Assembly (NCBI GenBank): GCA_947579665.1 | Contig: OX388352.1 | Coordinates: 71,710,113-71,774,112, forward strand | DNA from: Sympetrum striolatum | Lineage: Eukaryota > Arthropoda > Insecta > Odonata > Libellulidae | DNA length: 64,000 nucleotides | Direction of reading: 5' to 3' | Shown here: positions 58,501-64,000 of the stretch, in pieces | Position numbering within the stretch: the first letter of the stretch is position 1 | How the letters are laid out: each line of letters opens with the position of its first letter | Position numbers and translations under genes: made by a program | Notes under the pieces: generated by a model | What the model saw: only the letters and a program-made list of their open reading frames with translations | What the model was told of the DNA's origin: nothing | The model's database searches: none

Positions 58501-61500
58501 CATAAATATTTCCTCTGCAACGCCACCACACGAAAGGCATGAATTTAATGGCGACACTTGAACGTATTGATGAACACCAGAGTGCCGGAAACCTTTCACC
58601 TCCCCAAGCCGCAACCCCTAAATATATATGTATCGTAGAAAAATAATCAGTATGTGACAATGATACAGGATCATATTAAATAAAATTTCAAAATTCCAAA
58701 AACAAAACTTTATTGTGCGACCGGTTTCGAGCTATCCTTTCAATTCGATTTTCAGCTGAGCATTTCTATCCTGTGTCAGATGATGAGCGGTTAGCTCGAA
58801 ACTGCTCGCACAATAAAGTTATTTTGTGGAATTTTGAAAGTTTATTTAATATTATCCCGATTATGGAGTTCCACCAATTTAAGGCTTCTTAGACTGAATT
58901 TTTATAATGATACGTTTAACAAAGAAATAAATTACTGATAGCAGGTTTATTTCAGTTCCTTTACAATGAATATGAAATCAAACTTAACATTACGTCGCAA
59001 ATAATAACTTTGTTGATTTGGTTATTTATTAAAACCTCAAATAAGATCGATATCAAGGGACCCTGACAAAATATTTGCTTACAACAGCTTTTTTTCTGAG
59101 ATAGAGAAAACAAATCGAACCGAATAACAAACATACTTATTGTAATGTTGGTGATAGTAAGAAAACATTACTACTGCATGCTGTTCCCCATTCTTGATGG
59201 ATTTCAAATATCGGTATTTCAGAAACCCTACCTCAGATTGTAGATCCACATTCCATGCTGGAAGTGTCAATTTACTACAAGCGTAGAAATTCATAACTCA
59301 GAAATTCTTTATCCAAATCGTTGAGAAAGGTTTTTATCTATAAAATTTGATTTTAATATCCCAAACCCAATTTCTTTCAGATTGTGGTTCTATTTACCAT
59401 GTGAGTAAATTTCTCTTTCTCCTCCTTTCTACTGTTAATTCAAAACTTACAATATGTGCAGATATTTTGCACCTTAGCCTAACTTAACCCTGAAAATGAT
59501 ATTACTTAGTTGATTTAGTTTCATTTTCTGCCAAAAATAAATAAATCCTTGGACAACTAAGCTTTTGGTGTTCCTTTAGATTTAGATATCCTTTGTTATA
59601 AATGAAGGCAAAAATAAAATTTCTTAACTTCCACACGATTAATTTAAAAATACAAAAAATGACTGGTTTCAGTTAAGGCTTTACCACAGAAAAAGCCGTT
59701 TTTAGACTGTTGCTATTGCCCTCGCAGTGAAGACATTTTAAAACTTACTGAGTTATATTTTCACCAACCGATGCTTAAAAGATGAAGCTACCATACAGCA
59801 GGTTATTTTCATAGATATTGCGTACCGTATTTGTTAAAAACATTAGCAAATATTGCTCATTTTCTCTGAAGTCCCACGTTCCTATAAGATAAGATAGCAA
59901 AAAAGCTCTGGTAGCATGGTAGCTGTATCCTTTATCTTTCGATTGAGACACTACTCAGGTACATGATATTCGTACAAGAAGAGTAATTTGGGAAATCGCA
60001 GGGTATGAAAATTTAGCGAGAAATTGGCGCTGCATACGCCCAGCGGAGCAAGTTCCCATTCCACCGCCTCCCTCCTTCCCCACCCAAGGCCCAAGACTAA
60101 ACATGAGGCCAAAGGGTCCGGACCAGGAGGCAGTTATCCCTTGGGTCGACCTTTTTCCTAACGGTCAGGTCAGCGGTTATTGTTTGGAAATTATGGTTAA
60201 TTTTAAGTATAATGTTTTTAATAAGTAGCTTTAATTGAATAAGCAGTCCACAATAAATTTCCTTGTGGTTTACTGATTAATTTGATACCAAACATTTTGT
60301 AGATATCTTGATATTGTCAATAATTGTTTAACTTTTTCAAGCTTGTGTGGAAACAAACGTGGAACTCGAATTGCAGTCACCTCCTCGCAGTGTTTTCTAG
60401 ACATCATGTGCCAATAATAAATATATAATAATAATAAATTCGGAAAAGATAAGCAAAATGATGTTCTCTGATCAACAATAAATAATAGCTGCGGAATGGA
60501 TAAATTTGAATGAATGTGCTTAGGATAAATAACTATAATATTAGTTTTTTAGACTTTTTTATTAGCATTAACTTTTTCAATTATCAAAATCGTCTATTAC
60601 TGTTGATTGTTTGGAATTAAAACAGCTTTTGTGTATTCTCCCTAAACTGCGGATCTATCTCTTCACAGGGAAATTGTATTCGTCGTAGATTTTTCACTCC
60701 TTTGGCTATTGAACGCGATGGTTACTCGTCATCATCATATTCACTACCGACGAAAGCGTTATCTGTAGATTTTATTAAGTTCGTGTTTTAGGAAGCAGCC
60801 AAAACGCAAAGACAAGTGAAGAAGAATGCACGAGAGGATATATACAAAATTTAGGTTTTCCAGAATTGAGAAGTCCCTTGGTTTCCTCAATCCAGAGCAA
60901 TAGAAAGGAATGAGACACCCTCTTTCAGAGGCAGGACAGTAAAAATGTGAAAGGACTAGTACGAGGAAGAACTAGGAGGGGCCCTCTCCCGTTCTCTAAC
61001 CATATCCCCATTCCATCGGAGGGGTACGAAACCAGTGGGGAACAAACGTGAACTAAGTGAGCCCTAACGGCCGTGGCGAAATTTTCTCGAGGTAAAGAAC
61101 ACCCTTAAATTGGCATTTTCCAGCAATGAAAATGCTATGTGCATTCCTATATTTAATTATAAACTTTCAATACATGCAGAAATTTAGCATTTCCAAATCA
61201 CCTAGAAAAGTCTCTCTCTCTAATTCGTATTCGCACATCACATCCGTTCAGAATATGAGTTCTTTCAAAAAACTAGAAATAGCCTTCCCAATTGCAAAAT
61301 CCACGAACTCATGTTAGCCAAAAGCCAAAGAATCTCCTCACAAAGCGTTTCCCCACTTTGAAGCTTCTCATTTGTTATTCTCATTTACAAAATATTATTA
61401 TTACCTGACTCTGTGAAGGCAAAGGAATAGGGGCTAGAAGGAACGGAGAAGTTCGTGGCCCGGGTGCACCTTTTACAGGGTTGCCACATTTGTTGTCGTC

Positions 61501-63727
61501 GGAGTGGTTGTCATATCACAAAGATAGGATCTTATAGGGCACCCATTCAAAGATGATCATTTTTTGCAATCAACTGTACATATACGAGGGTTCTGAAAAG
61601 TTTCCGACCAAAAGTTTTCAGATATCTTCAGAAAACATGTCGAGAAATGACGAAATGTCGGAAACTTTTCAGATTGATAGAGAAAATGTGTCAATCAAAA
61701 TAGTATGAAATTTCTTATATTATACTTCAATTTCCATATTAACATCCAGTGCAGCATACATAATTATAATATTTAAAACAACATCAGCACAGATCAACAT
61801 ATATATAACAAAATTACCTAAGTACTAATTATTGTTAGAAGTTTTGAAATCACTGTAATTTCTATGCCTGCAGAATGAAAGTATGTTAAATCAAGTTTTA
61901 TTATGAATGTAACAACAAAGTTGATAAAGATTTTGTTAATTATATAAGAACAGTAATTATTATTGTTATGATTCAATATTTCAGTTTTATTATTCTAAAT
62001 TGTCATGAGAAGTTGGTGCAGTTACTTACGTTAATTCCATTCATAAATGCGGCTGCTATTTGAGCAGTGATTCCTCCTTTATACCATAGAGGATCACTTT
62101 GGATCCAGTCTCTCATTTTTGCATCTCCAGTAACATCATTGATGTCTATCTTTCCCACCTGCAATGACACTAGATTCAACTACAAAAATATGGTGATGTT
62201 AAATTAACTCTAAATTATGATGAATGAGAATTGGATGCCTATGAGATTTCTAAAATGGAAGACATAATTTCAAATTCAATATCAACCACATTAACGTCTG
62301 TACAGTGATACCGGACAGGCTCTCTGAAGAAACAAAGAATTAATGGTACAACATGAGCACATTTCCATATGCAGAGTAAGAATTTTCATTTCATGGAAGA
62401 GTAATTATTTTATCAAACATTCTTGTAACGATTAGATTCTTTTCCTTCAAATAGTGAATTCAAGAAGCTTATTAAAGCTATTCTGTTAAATGTTCCAATC
62501 ATTAAATGTTCAATTCATGTTAGATTAATTTTCACAACTGTTGAGACCTTGAGTAGATACGGATTTGAGCTCCATTGAATCATTTCCACAGGAAACCTAT
62601 GCAATTAAATAATTGGTTAGTAGAAGATATCTGGGGGTATTACCATTATTAAGAAATAATAAAGATAATAAATTTTTGCTCATTTGAATTGATTATAACT
62701 TTTTAAATCATATTCTACGCTGTCAGTTTTTTATGGTCCCCCATAATGGGAGTGTCGGGCGCTCAGTAGCTGCGAAGGCGAGCTAAGGGTCCGGATTAGA
62801 ACGGATACCCTTCAAATTTCTACCTGAAAAAAATTAATGATATAACCCCCAGATATCTTCCATTAACCAAACAATTTGAAGCTTTCAGACATAAAAAGCT
62901 CAAAAAAGTAATAAACTTCATTTAAAATCAACTTAAGTAAAACTCCCACCCACTATTCCCACCTAGGTGTACGGCGAGGTAAGGAGGGCCCCAGGTGGTC
63001 AGTTTGCAATTTTGGACCTCGAATATCTTTACTTACTTATTAATATACTTATAATTTCACAGATTTTATTTTTTCACCATAAACTCTGAACCAACCGAGT
63101 TTGAATTAAATCGGACGGTAACACTCCGTTAATGTTCATCGTGAGATGTACTGAGTGCCACGTTATTTCCTGGTTATGTTGAACTTGGTGATCATAATTG
63201 AAAAATCAGAGAACACGAGCAAAATACGGATATCTCGTAGCAAAGTTTTTATTCCTTAATAAGTGCTTTAGGGAATGAAACGCTTTACCTGGTGAAGTAC
63301 TTATATGAAAGCCGAAAACTATTACGAATTTCAAAAAGAAACCAAAATATATGTTTATGAAATACTTTATGTTACCTCATTGTCTTCTCCCATTTTTCTA
63401 AACTCTAATTTTATAATCTATTTTTGTCCCAATTCTTTGTCATTTTTTCTCCATTTAACCAATTTTTGTAAGTATTCGCCTGCGAAAACTACAAATACAA
63501 ACAAATAACGAGCCACCAACATACCGTAAAATAATCCATTGAGTGTATTTACCAGCATGGCTTTACGTTACCTCAAAGTTAGGAATGATTCTACTTAATG
63601 CGATGGCGAGGACCTTCTGAATGGGTAGTGTTACACTCCAATGCATTGAAATAAAAGGTCCAACAAGCACCATTCCTGCGAACATCTCTGGCTCCTCCAA
63701 AACAGTAAGCAGCGTTATCATTCCTCC
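52424..63727 (-). CDS. MGLL: Monoglyceride lipase-type serine hydrolase, 3' part of gene (four exons)
   Basis: The enzyme hydrolyses monoacylglycerols to glycerol and fatty acid in the cytosol or at membranes. Minus-strand exons are 63727-63572, 62158-62030, 56597-56466 and 52528-52424; each begins and ends in phase 0 (52, 43, 44 and 34 codons plus stop). The first starts GGMITLLTVLEEPEMFAGMV, the residues just after the nucleophile elbow GHSM of the family, so the Ser itself is in the preceding exon beyond 64000. The catalytic Asp is in IIHGENDMLCNPEGSK and the catalytic His in YPDALHHLYLE. The order and spacing match vertebrate monoglyceride lipase to the C-terminus, and the protein ends NWITKRVSS. 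The introns are about 1.4, 5.4 and 3.9 kb. The last holds a Tigger relic on the opposite strand. The family is certain (alpha/beta hydrolase, serine aminopeptidase S33-like); the exact substrate is inferred. Confidence 0.9.
52950..53027 (+). mobile_element. LINE 3' tail scrap in lipase intron
   Basis: GGGTTGGGTGGAAGAAGAGA, TTCTTAATCTTGCCCAAATA, then (ATT)n. It resembles the LINE tails in the piggyBac arms and lies immediately left of the Tigger 2 region. Confidence 0.55.
53375..56107 (+). pseudogene. Tigger transposase 2 (TIGD1-like), broken and interrupted
   Basis: The frame begins at 53375 with GTG in place of ATG (codes PPKKIVASDSAAKKKK), then the CENP-B HTH (AELAMTLGHSTSMICTIL). VLEAIIYPKAKNLYLDLL and WHGEAARSDTAAADK follow, then the first catalytic region LFNCHETVLFWKKIPMRTYI, where relatives have N-x-D-E-T: the Asp is His here. 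PGHKPMKDWLTLLFCTN and KIKPLLIYH precede a stop at 54113. Further pieces include LPLNTTPLLQPMDQQVISNF (54370-54430). After the MITE the sequence resumes with LKEFWKHHFSILNCLNLIDK, TLNSAWRKLWP and an acidic tail. Closely similar in layout to human TIGD1-type proteins; inactive. Confidence 0.9.
54470..55373. mobile_element. 904-bp hAT-type MITE nested in Tigger 2
   Basis: Flanked by an exact 8-bp duplication TTTTAAAG (54462-54469 and 55374-55381). The termini CAGGGGATCAAACCGG and, on the minus strand, CCGGGAATAGAACCGG match at 12 of 16 positions. Both subterminal regions carry many GGTTCGGAGC / GCTCCGCTCC repeats, typical transposase-binding arrays of hAT elements. The AT-rich middle codes for nothing I can support. 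Removing it and one duplicate restores continuity of the Tigger reading (RRCFK to VTKN), which confirms the boundaries. Confidence 0.9.
56466..56597 (-). CDS. MGLL: Lipase exon (catalytic Asp)
   Basis: 132 bp, 44 codons. The acceptor is TTATTTGCAG and the donor is CTGAAG|GTTAGC, a weaker but acceptable GT site. It encodes NINIPMLIIHGENDMLC and ends SKHQDKELK. The Asp of GEND is the expected triad acid. Confidence 0.9.
56690..56830 (-). repeat. Dispersed repeat, copy in lipase intron (inverted partner at 61.4 kb)
   Basis: CAACCACTCCGACAACAACA, AATGTGGTAAACCTGTAAAA and GGTGTACC match the reverse complement of 61435-61560 (CAACCACTCCGACGACAACA, AATGTGGCAACCCTGTAAAA, GGTGCACC). GC-richer than its surroundings; no coding sequence. 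Confidence 0.72.
56840..61430. other. Intronic DNA of the lipase gene
   Basis: No supported gene apart from the hairpin element at 58.7 kb. Patches at 58080-58440 and 60030-60170 are GC-richer (for example TTCCACCGCCTCCCTCCTTC) and look like pieces of dispersed elements, but I cannot classify them. Confidence 0.5.
58673..58853. repeat. ~180-bp palindromic MITE with GGTTTCGAGCT core
   Basis: Arms 58673-58733 and 58792-58853 are reverse complements: ATATTAAATAAAATTTCAAA, TTGTGCGACCGGTTTCGAGC on the left and GCTCGAAAC-GCTCGCACAAT, TTTGAAAGTTTATTTAATAT on the right. The loop contains CATTTCTATCCTG and CAGATGATGAG. A partial relative (GATGACCGGTTTCAGCTACA) is at 63925. Typical arthropod foldback repeat. 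Confidence 0.8.
61435..61560 (+). repeat. Dispersed repeat, inverted partner of 56690-56830
   Basis: See the partner at 56690. The two copies lie in opposite orientation in the same intron, about 4.6 kb apart. Confidence 0.72.
61583..61672. mobile_element. 90-bp mariner terminus pair (solo-ITR relic or tiny MITE)
   Basis: TACGAGGGTTCTGAAAAGTT followed by TCCGACC on the left matches the inverted repeat of the mariner elements at 24 and 27 kb. The right side has GTCGGAAACTTTTCAG, an incomplete inverted partner. Only about 45 bp lie between them. It could be a deletion derivative mobilised by a mariner transposase. Confidence 0.7.
62030..62158 (-). CDS. MGLL: Lipase exon (cap region)
   Basis: 129 bp, 43 codons. 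The acceptor is CATTGCAG and the donor is ATTAAC|GTAAGT, a consensus site. It encodes the cap/lid segment with IQSDPLWYKGGI, aligning with the NSDPL-C-x-G region of monoglyceride lipases. Confidence 0.9.
63572..63727 (-). CDS. MGLL: Lipase exon (first in window)
   Basis: 156 bp, 52 codons. The acceptor is TTTCATAG before GGAGGAATG; the donor is TTTGAG|GTAACG at 63571. The encoded segment contains FAGMVLVGPFIS and ALSRIIPNFE, the strand and cap-proximal helix after the nucleophile elbow. Confidence 0.88.
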
Positions 63728-64000
63728 CTATGAAATATAATATAAAATATTAGATACACCGAAATTGAAAAATATAAATAATACGTTTTTCATAACAACC
63801 AATTAATTTAACAGAAAATGTTCATGGTGATTTTACTACGCGAATATTTGTGTTTGTATCGTTAAATCTATAGAAATAGAAATGATAAACAAACTTGGTA
63901 ATTTCCACGCTAAAACTTTCATTGATGACCGGTTTCAGCTACAAGCCATCGCATTGAAGTTCGTATACCCCCGACAGAGAGGAAGGATCCAACATATCTT
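63728..64000. other. Lipase intron, continuing past the window
   Basis: No exon seen. A GATGACCGGTTTCAGCTACA string at 63926 belongs to the foldback repeat family at 58.7 kb. The exon with the nucleophile Ser (GHSM) must lie beyond 64000. Confidence 0.6.

Overview
The window looks like a stretch of an AT-rich arthropod genome, most likely an insect. It has long intergenic and intronic DNA, GT-AG introns, (TA)n and (ATT)n microsatellites, and many relics of metazoan transposon families (mariner, Tigger/pogo, piggyBac, hAT, jockey-like non-LTR elements, a gypsy-like integrase scrap and a Polinton/Maverick-type DNA polymerase B relic). I cannot name the order. Nothing bacterial or organellar was seen.

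Only two host genes can be supported. One is the 3' part of a monoglyceride-lipase-type serine hydrolase gene on the minus strand. Four in-phase exons lie at 63572-63727, 62030-62158, 56466-56597 and 52424-52528, and the 5' exons lie beyond position 64000. The other is an intronless 628-codon ORF at 17001-15115 (minus) that encodes a disordered protein with an acidic N-terminal half, a basic C-terminal half and a repeated TPxQILKGK motif. I do not recognise its family.

Layout. 0-5 kb: a gypsy integrase scrap, the end of a non-LTR element, a 190-bp hairpin, and a long jockey-like relic on the minus strand. 7.4-8.5 kb: a ~160-bp tandem repeat with a tRNA B-box-like core, then a (CCCAA)n tract. 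8.5-23 kb: mostly anonymous AT-rich DNA around the disordered-protein gene. 23-28 kb: two mariner relics in an inverted duplication around a proline-coding minisatellite, framed by 285-bp direct repeats. 28.6-33.3 kb: a hAT MITE with a perfect 8-bp duplication, more of the 160-bp repeat in both orientations, a triplicated hairpin, and a nearly open hAT transposase relic. 34.8-49.5 kb: a 14.7-kb unit flanked by TTAA, built as a giant imperfect palindrome. 49.5-64 kb: the lipase gene, whose introns hold a Tigger relic (with a 904-bp hAT MITE nested inside) and several small repeats.

The most striking object is the 34831-49509 unit. Both outer ends carry the same piggyBac-type terminus next to the 3' end of a piggyBac transposase. 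Each arm then runs into a Polinton-type DNA polymerase B relic and a 57-bp tandem repeat. The loop holds a further TIR-bounded element with a Tigger inside it. It is decayed: both recognisable piggyBac catalytic aspartates read Asn, and the polymerase frame is broken many times. Even so, it records a piggyBac end pair joined to polymerase-bearing DNA.
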